DNA of 64,000 nucleotides from Candidatus Poribacteria bacterium (GTDB lineage Bacteria; Poribacteria; WGA-4E; WGA-3G): NCBI GenBank assembly GCA_958295945.1, contig OY282386.1, positions 3,528,204 to 3,592,203 of the forward strand, read 5' to 3'. Shown piece by piece: positions 46,760 to 55,870 of this stretch (position 1 is its first letter; each line of letters starts with the position of its first letter). The notes under the pieces were generated by a model. It saw only the letters and a program-made list of their open reading frames with translations, ran no database searches and was not told where the DNA came from. The position numbers and the translations under genes were made by a program.

Positions 46760-46902
46760 CGACTGATTCTAACACTTCCTGCCTGCATCGCTTTCTCTGC
46801 CTCTGCTACCGTTGCCCAGTTAAAATCTCCTGGGAAGGTGTGTGCCAAAGCAGAATATCCGCCAGCAAAGTCAACTGCATCTTGCGGAGATTTTCCATTC
46901 AA
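46491..46902. repeat. 412-bp direct repeat, left copy
   Basis: Matches 48302-48713 over exactly 412 bp with no gap and about 24 mismatches by eye (about 94 percent identity). It comprises the 3-prime end of the methyltransferase gene and the 3-prime end of the opposing PfkB kinase gene. See the right copy. Confidence 0.9.
46756..46902 (-). pseudogene. PfkB kinase 3-prime fragment
   Basis: Encodes the last 47 residues of the PfkB kinase (NGKSPQDAVDFAGGYSALAH ... SVRISR), differing from the intact copy at 48567-49610 by one conservative Asp/Glu change. The sequence upstream on this strand (46903-47004) is unrelated, so the gene is cut off. No start or promoter. Confidence 0.85.
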
Positions 46903-46952
46903 TTGTGATAAAAAACAACCAAAACACCTAAAACTAAATAACCCTGACGCAA

Positions 46953-47163
46953 GGGTGTGTAAAGATTTTGTCACTAACTTCTCACCATGAATTGTAGGGG
47001 CCAAATCAACGGTATGAATGCGCTTATGGCATTCCCCGGGTCTCTGTGCCCGCCCGTTGCCTTACAGGACAAGGAATCGCGGGGCACAGAGACCCCGCCC
47101 TACAATGGAGGACAGGTTTTTCACTTGAATTGACGTCTACGGTGACAAAAACTTTACACACCC
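46953..47163. repeat. MITE family D, complete copy with 9-bp target duplication
   Basis: 211 bp with inverted ends GGGTGTGTAAAGATTTTGTC and GACAAAAACTTTACACACCC. Perfect 9-bp direct repeats CTGACGCAA flank it at 46944-46952 and 47164-47172. The interior has a GGTCTCTGTGCCC / GGGCACAGAGACCCC long palindrome, shared in outline with 56214-56283. Nine-bp duplications and TGTGTAAA-type ends recall IS256-like transposons; that link is inference. Confidence 0.85.
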
Positions 47164-47180
47164 CTGACGCAATAGATTTT

Positions 47181-47210
47181 TTGACAAAAATTTGACGTTT
47201 ATACTATAAT
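47181..47210 (+). promoter_or_regulatory. Promoter of the TPR gene
   Basis: Exact TTGACA at 47181-47186, 18-bp spacer, exact TATAAT at 47205-47210; start near 47217. It lies immediately after the MITE target duplication. Confidence 0.65.
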
Positions 47211-47241
47211 ATTTCTCAAGATTAATTTAAGGAGTTTTACC

Positions 47242-48165
47242 ATGTCTCAAAAATTTTTTACTCGCAGGTATATATTAATAACATGCTCAACTCTAATTAT
47301 ATGTTTAACATCTATCCTATTAATCAAACGCAGTCACCAAGAGTTAGATTTTGGCAATGAAATTGATGATGCTACATTAGCATATATGGATACATATAGA
47401 AATAGCGAAACGTTGACAGAAAGTGAGAGATTGGCACTACTACAAAAAAATGTAGTCAGCAAATATCCGAATGCTGATATTTCTATTAGCATTAAATTAG
47501 ATATATCTGAGAAGGCGTATAACTTATCAAAACTGGATGAGCTGCCTGTTGTGCAACACAATCAGCTGTTATACAGGAAACAAAAGGGGTTACTAAAAGA
47601 CCATCCCAATTCACCTAAATTATTGCTACATTTAGCAAGGCTTGGTTTCAGATCTTACCCAGAGGATGCAATATCATATTGCAATAAAGTGATTAGTATA
47701 GACCCTGATAATGTAAATGCATACTTAATTTCTGGTGATGCGTATCAGATATTGGGAAATTTTGACATAGCATTATCACGACTGAAAGAAGGCAACCATC
47801 AAGTATTAAATCGGATAATTACTGAACTAAATAGACAATACCCGTATGCCACAACTAAGAACTTGCCAGTGTATTATGCCCATGATGTTAATAATGCTAA
47901 GGCATACATGCGGGGGTTGGGTCATAAAGTTGGTAGCGATGTAGATTATGATTTAGATAAAATTGTTACTTACACACAAGGCCTTGTTATTGGATCTCGC
48001 ATGGGCTATCCGTTAGCTAATGGTATAACAACGGCAATAGTGGACATGTTTTATTTAGAGCAAATTATGACAAGTATAGATGCTATTCAAGATGACAACC
48101 CCATTTATACACCAAATTCAAAGGTGCCTATTATTAAGGATATATCTAAAAATACTGATAGGTGA
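47242..48165 (+). CDS. Membrane-anchored TPR-like protein within the insertion
   Basis: 307 residues. One N-terminal membrane segment (about 10-29) after a basic start, then a region with at least two TPR-like units (SPKLLLHLARLGFRSYPEDA and DNVNAYLISGDAYQILGNFD) and a unique C-terminal part. Ribosome site AAGGAG. It is the only gene between the two 412-bp direct repeats, so it probably arrived with the event that made them. Function unknown. Confidence 0.7.
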   Translation: MSQKFFTRRYILITCSTLIICLTSILLIKRSHQELDFGNEIDDATLAYMDTYRNSETLTESERLALLQKNVVSKYPNADISISIKLDISEKAYNLSKLDELPVVQHNQLLYRKQKGLLKDHPNSPKLLLHLARLGFRSYPEDAISYCNKVISIDPDNVNAYLISGDAYQILGNFDIALSRLKEGNHQVLNRIITELNRQYPYATTKNLPVYYAHDVNNAKAYMRGLGHKVGSDVDYDLDKIVTYTQGLVIGSRMGYPLANGITTAIVDMFYLEQIMTSIDAIQDDNPIYTPNSKVPIIKDISKNTDR

Positions 48166-48264
48166 TAATTTATCATGTTGTACCATTTGTGAAGTTTAGA
48201 TTTGTCAGCACTTGGCGATGTATAGTATAACTATTAAGTGTTTAATAGATCTCTTAACGAGCAC

Positions 48265-48299
48265 ATCAACCGTAGGTTCCACCAGAACCTACGGTTGAT
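48265..48299. repeat. Perfect 15-bp hairpin next to right direct repeat
   Basis: ATCAACCGTAGGTTC, loop CACCA, GAACCTACGGTTGAT. It ends 3 bp before the right 412-bp repeat. It may terminate the TPR gene (no T tract) or mark the junction. Confidence 0.6.
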
Positions 48300-48301
48300 A
48301 T

Positions 48302-48570
48302 ATGACATTGGACGCTTCATTGCTGTTGAAGCACTTGAAAGATTGATCAGGATGACGCAAGCGCGTTGGATCATCCTGTCATACAGTTCAGGAGGACGTG
48401 CAACTGCTGAAGAACTGGACGATGTTATGCGAACATACGGCAAATTGCTTGCTGTTGTTGAGGTTAACTATAAACGAAACGTTATGGCAAGTATGAAATG
48501 GACAAACGAATGGTTAAGTGCAACTCAAAACCCAAACCGAGAGTTTCTTTTCCTACTTGAGAAGAATTAG
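48302..48570 (+). pseudogene. DNA methyltransferase 3-prime fragment
   Basis: Encodes the last 88 or so residues of the D12 methyltransferase (RFIAVEALERLI ... REFLFLLEKN) without the SAM or DPPY motifs. An open frame extends upstream to 48238 into unrelated sequence including the hairpin, with no ribosome site, so it is a fragment rather than a short gene. Confidence 0.85.
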
Positions 48571-48713
48571 CGACTGATTCTAACACTTCCTGCCTGCATC
48601 GCTTTCTCTGCCTCTGCTACCGTTGCCCAGTTAAAATCTCCTGGGAATGTATGAGCCAAAGCAGAATAGCCACCAGCAAAGTCAACCGCTTCTTGCGGTG
48701 ATTTTCCATTCAA
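48302..48713. repeat. 412-bp direct repeat, right copy
   Basis: Right partner of 46491-46902. The methyltransferase part is here a headless 3-prime fragment while the kinase part belongs to the intact gene, the reverse of the left copy. That is the arrangement expected when a segment is duplicated and an insert lies between the copies. Confidence 0.9.
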
Positions 48714-49610
48714 CAGACTATAGATCAATCCAGAAGAGAAACTATCGCCACCACCGACTCTATCCACTAACTCTAAATCTTCATAGATTCGGGAAAAATA
48801 AAAATTATCGCCATCATATAATAGTGTCCGCCAGTCATTCAACCAACCTGTTTTTGCATCTCTCAACGTTGTCCCGATCATCTCTATGTTGGGAAATGCC
48901 CCTTTGACTCTTTCTGCTACCTCTTTATAGCTATCTGGTTCAAGTTTACTATACGATTCGGTTGCGCCTTCTGCAGCAAAACCGAGTGATTTCTCAAAAT
49001 CTTCCTCATTACCGATAAGGACAGAGACGTGCTCCATCATTGGTCGGTTTGCTGCTTGTGCTTGTTCAGCATTCCACAATTTTGACCGAAAGTTAAGGTC
49101 ATAACTTGTTGTGACTCCTGCTGCACGCGCCGCTTTTAATGCTTCTGCAGAAACTGTTGCAGCTGACTCTGACAATGCGGGTGTAATTCCACTCAGATGA
49201 AACCATCGTGCATTGCTAAAGATAGAAGACCAATCGATCTCACCGAGTTGAACATTTGATATTGCTGAATGACCGCGGTCATAAGTCACACTACTTGCTC
49301 TGGGACCGGCTCCCATCTCAAGATGATAAAACCCGTTGCGTTCATAGCCAACGCCATCAAATTCCACCCATCTGATGTTGGACATGTCTACTCCCAACTC
49401 CTGCCCTTTGTTACGAATATAACGACCTGACCAGTTATCTACAAGTCGTGATACCCATGCAGTTTTCAATCCGAGTTGTGCTGCGTTGACAGCGACATTC
49501 ATTTCCGCACCACCCGCAGTGATAGATAATGATGAGACTTGCTCCAAACGCATAAACTCCGGTGCAGTGAGTCGAATCATCGCTTCACCAAATGTAACCA
49601 AATCGTACAT
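48567..49610 (-). CDS. PfkB-family sugar kinase (2-keto-3-deoxygluconate kinase-like)
   Basis: 347 residues. Phosphorylates a sugar at the expense of ATP. PfkB signatures: early TFGEAMIRLT and GGAEMNVAVNAAQLG, late DRVGGGDSFSSGLIYSLL with the catalytic aspartate. The overall pattern, including YDLNFRSKLW, resembles KdgK, which phosphorylates 2-keto-3-deoxygluconate; without the aldolase nearby this is not certain. Ribosome site AGGAG. It follows the small zinc-ribbon gene by 3 bp, so the two are cotranscribed. Its last 146 bp are duplicated at 46756-46902. Confidence 0.88.
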   Translation of the reverse strand: MYDLVTFGEAMIRLTAPEFMRLEQVSSLSITAGGAEMNVAVNAAQLGLKTAWVSRLVDNWSGRYIRNKGQELGVDMSNIRWVEFDGVGYERNGFYHLEMGAGPRASSVTYDRGHSAISNVQLGEIDWSSIFSNARWFHLSGITPALSESAATVSAEALKAARAAGVTTSYDLNFRSKLWNAEQAQAANRPMMEHVSVLIGNEEDFEKSLGFAAEGATESYSKLEPDSYKEVAERVKGAFPNIEMIGTTLRDAKTGWLNDWRTLLYDGDNFYFSRIYEDLELVDRVGGGDSFSSGLIYSLLNGKSPQEAVDFAGGYSALAHTFPGDFNWATVAEAEKAMQAGSVRISR

Positions 49611-49613
49611 ATA

Positions 49614-49877
49614 TCATTCTCCTGTCTTTATTCCAGTATTCTCTTTGAATTCATTGTATAATTTTTCCACACACTCTTCACAGAAACAGTATATTTTACC
49701 GTAAGTTCCTACCTCTTTTTCTACCAATTGATTGATTGGAAAGTCATTCTGGCAGAATGCACAAACTTCCATGGGTTCTGTTGATTCCATTTCATCATCA
49801 GTTTTCTGCTTAGATACTAAAAGTAAAATCAGAAGTACTATTGTTGGTAAAATGACTACGCAAAAAACAAAAAACAT
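49614..49877 (-). CDS. Small membrane protein with zinc-ribbon
   Basis: 87 residues. N-terminal membrane helix (about 3-22), then CAFCQNDFPIN...YGKIYCFCEECVEKLY, two Cys-x-x-Cys pairs that should bind zinc on the cytoplasmic side or in the periplasm. Ribosome site AAGGA and a good promoter upstream. Co-operonic with the PfkB kinase. Unknown function. Confidence 0.7.
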   Translation of the reverse strand: MFFVFCVVILPTIVLLILLLVSKQKTDDEMESTEPMEVCAFCQNDFPINQLVEKEVGTYGKIYCFCEECVEKLYNEFKENTGIKTGE

Positions 49878-49920
49878 TGTTTATATCCTTACGATGAAAT
49901 GAACCAGTCTGTAATCCGTT

Positions 49921-49949
49921 AATATAACCTATCAGTGTCATATTGTCAA
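49921..49949 (-). promoter_or_regulatory. Promoter of zinc-ribbon/kinase operon
   Basis: On the minus strand: exact TTGACA (49949-49944), 17-bp spacer, TATATT (49926-49921); start near 49914, about 37 nt before the ATG. Confidence 0.6.
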
Positions 49950-50297
49950 AGGAAATTGATATGGTCAGGTTGTTTCAAAAACAAATTGACTCGTCATAGA
50001 ACTGTTGATAATATATCATACTTAAGATACATCATGGTAGAATTTAGAATTAAATGAACATTAGGAATTGTAGGAGGGAACTCCGATTCCCGATAATCAC
50101 TGAATTAAATCGCGATTCGGAGATCGCTCCTACTTACGCATTCCCCCTTGATAAGGGGGGTTAAATAGTGCAATATTTCAGTGTTTTTGGTCTTTTTAAC
50201 CCCCTAAATCCCCCTTATCAAGGGGACTTTAAGAGAAACTGCGTAAGTCCTGACAATGATATTTCATTATACACAATAGTAAAGGGAAACGAATAAC
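49950..50297. other. Intergenic region upstream of malate synthase
   Basis: Contains one GTAGGAGGGAACTCCGATTC long palindrome (about 50071-50133) fused at its right end to a family B MITE (50131-50252), whose first TIR bases have been replaced. Nothing else recognised. Confidence 0.6.
50131..50252. repeat. MITE family B, left end truncated
   Basis: Same interior as 9488-9620 (CCCCCTTGATAAGGGGG, then TTAAATAGTGCAATATTTCA) and an intact right end TGCGTAAGTCCTG. The left end begins TACTTACGCA because it abuts the neighbouring palindrome. Confidence 0.8.
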
Positions 50298-52484
50298 ATG
50301 GAAAAGCGGATTGATGTCGGAAATCTTAAAATTGATAGAGAATTATATGCGTTAGTAAGAGATGAAATTGCTCCAGGAACAGGAATTGATGCGGACGAGT
50401 TTTGGAAGGCATTTGATGCAATTGTAACTGACTTTGCCCCAGAAAACCGGTCTCTATTGGATAAACGTGATAAAATACAGGAACAGATTGACACATGGCA
50501 TTTGGAACATAAGGATGAACCTTTTGAAATTGAGGCATATTCTACATTCCTAAATGAAATTGGTTATCTTCTACCTGAAGGCGATGATTTCAATGTGACG
50601 ACAACTCATGTTGATGCTGAGATTGCATCCATTGCTGGTCCGCAGTTAGTGGTTCCTTTAGATAATGCGCGTTATGCCCTAAATGCTACCAATGCGCGAT
50701 GGGGTAGTCTTTATGATGCTCTTTACGGAACGGATGTCATCAATGAATCAGATGGAACAGATCGTAAAGGTAACTACAATCCAATTCGTGGCGCAAAGGT
50801 GATTGAATTCACAGAAAAGTTCTTGGATGAAGTTGTTTCGCTGGAATCTGGAACATATTCAGATGTAAAGCAATTTTCGCTCAAAGAAATTGACAGCAAT
50901 TTTCATTTAAACGCAATACTTCGTGATGGGAACGAAGTCGGATTAAAGGAACCTACTAGATTTGTTGGATTTACAAATAATGATGAAAAACTAAGTGGAA
51001 TCCTATTCCAAAACAACGGATTACACATAGAAATCAAGATTGACAGAGATCATCCGATAGGCAAAGATCATCCGGCAGGTATTTCTGATGTAATTCTTGA
51101 ATCTGCCATTACGACAATCCAAGATTGTGAGGATTCGGTTGCTGCTGTTGATGCCGAGGACAAAGTGCGTGTCTATAGCAATTGGAACGGAATTATGAAA
51201 GGCACATTGGAGTCTATTTTTGAGAAGAATGGCAAGACAATCAACAGAAAATTAGTATCAGATAAAACTTGGACATCAACTGATGGAAGTACCTACACAC
51301 TGTCTGGACGAAGTCTCCTACTGATACGCAACGTAGGACTCCACATGTATACAGATGCGGTAATTACATCCAATGGAGAGGAGATACCTGAAGGTTTTCT
51401 GGATGCCATGATTACTACATTCGCAGCAATGCACGATCTTAAAGGAGAAGGAGACTATAAAAACAGCAAAGCAGGTAGCATATATATTGTGAAACCGAAG
51501 TTCCACGGTCCTGATGAGGTGGATATGACCATCCGTTTATTCCAAAGAATAGAAACAGCACTTGGACTCCCAATCAACACTATCAAGATTGGTATAATGG
51601 ACGAGGAACGCCGCACCACTGTCAATCTTAAGGAAGTACTACGGATTGCATCTGAAAGACTTGTCTTTATCAATACTGGGTTTTTAGATAGAACGGGTGA
51701 TGAAATTCACACAAGCATGCGAGCAGATGCGATGATACCGAAAATGGACATCCGGAATGAACCTTGGATGTGTGCTTATGAAGATTGGAATGTTGATATC
51801 GGCATTGAAACTGGATTACCGGGGTTTTCACAGATTGGCAAAGGTATGTGGACAAAACCCGATGAGATGGCAGAAATGCTTGATACAAAAGTGAATCATC
51901 CGTTGGCAGGTGCAACGACCGCATGGGTTCCTTCACCCACTGCAGCCACGCTTCACGCAATACACTATCACCGTGTGAATGTTGCCGCAAGATTAGAGGA
52001 ACTATCCACTCGGGAGCGTGCCAGTTTAGATGATCTATTAACGCCTCCACTGCTCAAGAAAAGAAGATTGTCTGAGATTGAAATCCAACGAGAAATGGAC
52101 AATAATGCACAAGGAATACTCGGTTACGTTGTGCGATGGGTAGACCAAGGTATCGGTTGTTCAAAGATACCTGATATGAACAACATCGGTTTGATGGAGG
52201 ATCGCGCAACGTTACGGATTTCAAGCCAACATATTGCAAACTGGTTACATCATGGGATTGTATCTAAAGAACAGGTGACTGAGACATTTCAACGGATGGC
52301 GAAGGTGGTTGATGAACAAAACACAGATGATCCGAACTATCAAAACATGTCACCGATTTATGATGATAGCATTGCCTTCCAAGCCGCATTAGATCTTGTT
52401 CTTAAAGGGAGTGAGTTACCCAATGGATACACAGAATTTGTGCTACATCCTCGCAGGCGCGCGGTAAAGAAGAGAAACAGATAA
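50298..52484 (+). CDS. glcB: Malate synthase G
   Basis: 728 residues, full length for the G isoform (about 723). Condenses glyoxylate with acetyl-CoA to malate. Visible segments: [40 protein letters not shown] in pieces, STIQDCEDS-like [62 protein letters not shown] and the late GVLGYV-like [21 protein letters not shown]. The catalytic aspartate region near [21 protein letters not shown] is intact. No isocitrate lyase or glycolate oxidase gene is in the window, so the source of glyoxylate is unknown. Ribosome site AAAGGGA. Confidence 0.96.
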   Translation: MEKRIDVGNLKIDRELYALVRDEIAPGTGIDADEFWKAFDAIVTDFAPENRSLLDKRDKIQEQIDTWHLEHKDEPFEIEAYSTFLNEIGYLLPEGDDFNVTTTHVDAEIASIAGPQLVVPLDNARYALNATNARWGSLYDALYGTDVINESDGTDRKGNYNPIRGAKVIEFTEKFLDEVVSLESGTYSDVKQFSLKEIDSNFHLNAILRDGNEVGLKEPTRFVGFTNNDEKLSGILFQNNGLHIEIKIDRDHPIGKDHPAGISDVILESAITTIQDCEDSVAAVDAEDKVRVYSNWNGIMKGTLESIFEKNGKTINRKLVSDKTWTSTDGSTYTLSGRSLLLIRNVGLHMYTDAVITSNGEEIPEGFLDAMITTFAAMHDLKGEGDYKNSKAGSIYIVKPKFHGPDEVDMTIRLFQRIETALGLPINTIKIGIMDEERRTTVNLKEVLRIASERLVFINTGFLDRTGDEIHTSMRADAMIPKMDIRNEPWMCAYEDWNVDIGIETGLPGFSQIGKGMWTKPDEMAEMLDTKVNHPLAGATTAWVPSPTAATLHAIHYHRVNVAARLEELSTRERASLDDLLTPPLLKKRRLSEIEIQREMDNNAQGILGYVVRWVDQGIGCSKIPDMNNIGLMEDRATLRISSQHIANWLHHGIVSKEQVTETFQRMAKVVDEQNTDDPNYQNMSPIYDDSIAFQAALDLVLKGSELPNGYTEFVLHPRRRAVKKRNR

Positions 52485-52535
52485 GCTGTCTGTGTTGCAT
52501 TTTACCAAAGTAATGTGCGGATTTACATACTGTAG

Positions 52536-53387
52536 TTACTTCAACCTATAAAATCTCTTTGCATTCTCGTGAAATAACTTGCTCAACTCATCATCACTAC
52601 ATCCCGCTACTGCTACTTGCAATGTGTGCACCCAACGTTTGTAATCCGATGCCAATGTGGATACGGGCCAATCACTCCCATACATTATTCTGTTAAACCC
52701 AAAACATGCTATTACATGGTCAATATAGGGTTGCAGATCAGCAGGTGTCCAAGTTTCATGGTCGGATTCTGTTACCAATCCAGAGATTTTGCAGTGGACA
52801 TTCGGAAATTCTGCAAGTGTTTTTAGTTCCTGTTTCCACGGGTCAAACAACTGATTTTTGATGTCCGGTTTGCCAATATGATCTAAGACAAATTGGACAT
52901 TAGGACACTGCTCAACAAGGCGTAAAACATTGGCAAGTTGTGGGTGGAAGGGACAGATGTCAAAACTCAATCCATACCTTGCAAGCGTTTTCACGCCATT
53001 CACAAAGTTAGGTTGGATACAAAAATCAACACTTTCACCTTGAATCAGTCTACGGATACCTTTGACAAGGTTTTCTTCTGCCAATTTTTCAATGAATGGT
53101 GCAACATGCTGCCCTTCCTCAAGTGGTGCCCAAGCAACAATACCTCTGATACGTGGTTCTGTTGCGACAAGCGAAGTAACCCATGCGGTCTCCTTTAGAC
53201 CATCATCTGGATGCGTGTCACATTGGACGAAAACAATGGATTCTACTTCCAGATTATCATGTGCGGCAGAATAATCATCCAGAAGATACGGTCTATTTAA
53301 TGCTGGAACCTGTTTCAGCCATGGATATCTGAGTTGCTTTGGATGCCACAGATGAACATGTGTATCAACAATAGTGAGTTTATCCAT
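52536..53387 (-). CDS. Amidohydrolase-2 family hydrolase (lactonase-like)
   Basis: 283 residues from ATG 53387 (GGAGAGGGA upstream); an earlier in-frame start at 53450 is rejected. TIM-barrel metal hydrolase of the COG3618/L-fuconolactonase type: VDTHVHLW (metal-binding His-x-His), FVQCDTHPDD, FVLDHIGKPD and the closing MYGSDWPVS with the catalytic aspartate. Likely hydrolyses a sugar lactone. Convergent with malate synthase, no operon partner visible. Confidence 0.85.
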   Translation of the reverse strand: MDKLTIVDTHVHLWHPKQLRYPWLKQVPALNRPYLLDDYSAAHDNLEVESIVFVQCDTHPDDGLKETAWVTSLVATEPRIRGIVAWAPLEEGQHVAPFIEKLAEENLVKGIRRLIQGESVDFCIQPNFVNGVKTLARYGLSFDICPFHPQLANVLRLVEQCPNVQFVLDHIGKPDIKNQLFDPWKQELKTLAEFPNVHCKISGLVTESDHETWTPADLQPYIDHVIACFGFNRIMYGSDWPVSTLASDYKRWVHTLQVAVAGCSDDELSKLFHENAKRFYRLK

Positions 53388-53494
53388 TTTTCCCTCTCCA
53401 ATAGGTATAATTATTGACAATATCATATTGTTTCTGCTGGAATTTGTCAATCAATATTGTTTGGTATAAATAGGAAATGACATTCAACAATTCA

Positions 53495-53523
53495 TTGAAT
53501 ATTTTACAGACATTAGGTATAAT
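53495..53523 (+). promoter_or_regulatory. Promoter of LamG pseudogene
   Basis: TTGAAT at 53495-53500, 17-bp spacer, TATAAT at 53518-53523; start near 53530, ahead of the AAAGGAG ribosome site. Confidence 0.55.
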
Positions 53524-53591
53524 CTTACATAGCAGAAGTTTTACACTGAACAGACAAATTACTCAAAGAATTGATTAAAGGAGATAAATTG

Positions 53592-54355
53592 ATGACAGCA
53601 AGATTCTCATTACTATTAGTTTGTAGTCTATGTTCGTTATTTCTTACTACAACTATAACCAATGCACAATTTCCAGAAGATGGAGTTGTAGGTTTTTGGT
53701 CATTTGATGATGGTACAATAAATGGAAAAAATGTCAAGGATGTTTTAGGAGAAAATGACGGTGTTCTTGAAGGTGGTCCAAAACATGTTAAGGGCAAAGT
53801 TGGGAAAGCACTTGAATTTGATGGTCAAAATTTCGTCCATATTGAAGGAACAAAAACATTGGATGTCAATGGTTCAGATTCAATGACTGTTGCTGCTTGG
53901 ATAAATGGTGATAGTGATAGTCCAGTAGTTGGCGTTGTTGCTGGATGCTGTGGTACTATTGTTGCTCAGCGCGACGTGGATAGTTGGGCATTACGGTTTG
54001 ATGGAAAAAATGCTGGAGCCGAATTAGAATTTATTATTAATGTAGGGGTTGGCAAGGTAATGGTGGTTTCGGTATCACTGTCTTCTCTGCAGGTGAATGG
54101 CATCACATTATCAGTATGATTGATGGAAATAAGAAATACATCTATGCTGATGGTGATTTACCAAGAGATGTTGATTACAAAGGTCCCAGTCAGACAAGTG
54201 GAACAGAGCATGAAATCGGAAAGGCAGTGGATGGCGGATTCGTTGGATTAATTGATGAAGTTGTAATATTCAATACAGCACTCTCCGCAAGTGAAGTTCA
54301 AATGCTCTATGAAGCAGAAGGACTGCCTTCCGGGACACTCAGTCGTTCCTCGTGA
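53592..54355 (+). pseudogene. Secreted LamG-domain protein broken by a 1-nt deletion
   Basis: Signal peptide (about 1-25 from ATG 53592, AAAGGAG upstream) and a LamG domain: GVVGFWSFDDGT, GKVGKALEFDGQNFVHI, SMTVAAWIN, then after a frame change GEWHHIISMIDGNKKYIY and GLIDEVVIFNTALSASEV. The frame is lost at the G run 54045-54048. Restoring one G gives ...NVGGWQGNGGFGITVFSAGEW and joins both halves without any stop. Everything else, including promoter and ribosome site, is intact, so the lesion is recent, a phase-variable slip, or a sequencing error. It lacks the TWGxLK tail of the other two LamG proteins. Confidence 0.8.
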
Positions 54356-54483
54356 TAAACTTGCTACACATTGGAGTAAAATTAAATCTGACTTTTAGGT
54401 AAATATTACAAGAAATATTTGGTTTGGAATGGGTAGATTGACATTTCTAACCATTCATGTTTGATGGTTATTACATAAATAAG

Positions 54484-54906
54484 ATGATTACAAATGAGAA
54501 AAAACTAAAACATCTAGAGATGATTCAGAATGTAATTAATCGACTATCTAATAATTCTTTTTCATTGAAGTTAAAAGCATTTGTCTTTGTTGCCGTTGTT
54601 TTTGGATTAACAATTAAAGATATTCATATAAATTATGTTTGGCTCACCCTCTTTCCAACACTCGCTTTTTGGGGATTGGATGGTTTTTATCTGAAACAGG
54701 AAAAACTATACCGTTCGCTATATGATAAGGTAAGGCAAACATCTGAGAACGATATAGACTTTTCAATGGATGTTTCCTCTGTCAAATTTAGTCAAAAAAG
54801 ATGGATTTCGGTATGTTTTTCTTGGACTATTCTCGGTTTTCATTTACCAATTTTTATTTTTATTATTAGTATAGTTTTTTCATTGTATTTAAAAAAACAA
54901 GGTTAA
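54484..54906 (+). CDS. Four-helix membrane protein, partner of TIR-like protein
   Basis: 140 residues from ATG 54484 (an in-frame ATG at 54457 is possible; neither has a strong ribosome site). KLKHLEMIQNVINRLSNNSF, hydrophobic helices (about 32-50, 56-72, 110-136), LDGFYLKQEKLYRSLYDKVR between them. I recall a widespread family of about 150-residue membrane proteins with this HLEMIQ...NSF...LKxxLYDxVR pattern, often near defence genes; it has no name I can cite. The stop is 4 bp before the TIR-like gene, so they are translated together. A pore-forming or membrane-damaging effector is a plausible inference. Confidence 0.65.
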   Translation: MITNEKKLKHLEMIQNVINRLSNNSFSLKLKAFVFVAVVFGLTIKDIHINYVWLTLFPTLAFWGLDGFYLKQEKLYRSLYDKVRQTSENDIDFSMDVSSVKFSQKRWISVCFSWTILGFHLPIFIFIISIVFSLYLKKQG

Positions 54907-54910
54907 AGAA

Positions 54911-55486
54911 ATGACAAATCAGGTTTTTTTTAGTTTTGATTACCAGGACGTTATAGATTTCAGAGCAAATGTAGTTCGCAATCACTGGTGTACTAAAACG
55001 ATGAAAGAAAAAGTAGACTTCTTGGATGCATCTATATGGGAATCCGAAAAAGTTACAGAGGAATATACGTTAAAAAAGATAATCAATGTAGCGCTTCAAG
55101 AAACTAACGTAACTGTTGTTCTGATAGGTAGTGAAACATACAAAAGGAGATGGGTCCGTTATGAAATGGTGAGAAGTCTGGTACAAGGAAACAAACTTAT
55201 TGCTGTACATATTAACTCAATTAAAGACAAATATGGAAACACAAAACCTTTAGGTCCCAATCCACTTGATTATGTTGCTTACATGAAATATAAGAAAAAA
55301 AAAGTATCTTTTTTTGAATGTAAAAATGATAGATGGTTGAATTACAAAGACTACATACCTTTCACATTAGAAAATTCCGATATTTTCCCTATACAGAATG
55401 AGATGTGTCCATTATCATTACATTTTCCTGTTTACGATTGGGTGTTAGATGTAGGTTACCATAATTTCTCACAATGGATAAAATAG
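54911..55486 (+). CDS. TIR-like (DUF1863 / ThsB-type) protein
   Basis: 191 residues. The N-terminal 130 residues follow the MTH538 TIR-like fold: VFFSFDYQDVIDFRANVVRNHW (first strand and helix), FLDASIWE, NVTVVLIGSETYKRRWVRYEMVRS and LIAVHINSIKD. DUF1863 proteins include ThsB of Thoeris defence, which senses phage and makes a cyclic ADP-ribose-type signal that activates an effector. The catalytic glutamate of such domains is probably the one in WVRYEM. Here the usual ThsA effector is replaced by the upstream membrane protein. Ribosome site AAGG. Confidence 0.75.
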   Translation: MTNQVFFSFDYQDVIDFRANVVRNHWCTKTMKEKVDFLDASIWESEKVTEEYTLKKIINVALQETNVTVVLIGSETYKRRWVRYEMVRSLVQGNKLIAVHINSIKDKYGNTKPLGPNPLDYVAYMKYKKKKVSFFECKNDRWLNYKDYIPFTLENSDIFPIQNEMCPLSLHFPVYDWVLDVGYHNFSQWIK

Positions 55487-55870
55487 ATTTATCCTGGATG
55501 TGGCAATATTCTGTTGTGAATCTATAATTTCTAATGCTGTGTCACTATATCAAAAGAGTTTACAGATGGCACCAAAATTAAACATGGTTTTCATTCATTA
55601 CTTTATTGTTTGTAATGTAAATCATTGTTCTTTAGCACAAGTGCCTAAAGAAGTTCGCATAGTCTATTGGTCATTAGACGCTCCATTAATTTTCATAAAT
55701 TCAGAAGTGGACATTTTAGGTAGACCTTTAAATCTGCTTATGTCAAATTATTTTTTACAATTTTTCATATTTTTCATTTTTTTGTTTGTTTTTGGATAAA
55801 TTTCTCACGAAAGTTGCGTTTATTGATGAATATTAACGACATATTTCATAGATATGGCCAGCGCGCTTAC

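Noticed and set aside
46756-47004. 82-codon gene on the minus strand
   Set aside because: Its C-terminal 47 codons are a copied fragment of the PfkB kinase and its N-terminal part is MITE and unrelated sequence; no ribosome site.
48238-48570. 110-codon gene on the plus strand
   Set aside because: It is the copied tail of the methyltransferase preceded by a hairpin; it lacks the catalytic motifs and a ribosome site.
55500-55799. 99-codon frame after the TIR-like gene
   Set aside because: No ribosome site, hydrophobicity explained by T-rich sequence, and no recognisable motif. A third gene of the defence pair cannot be excluded but is not supported.
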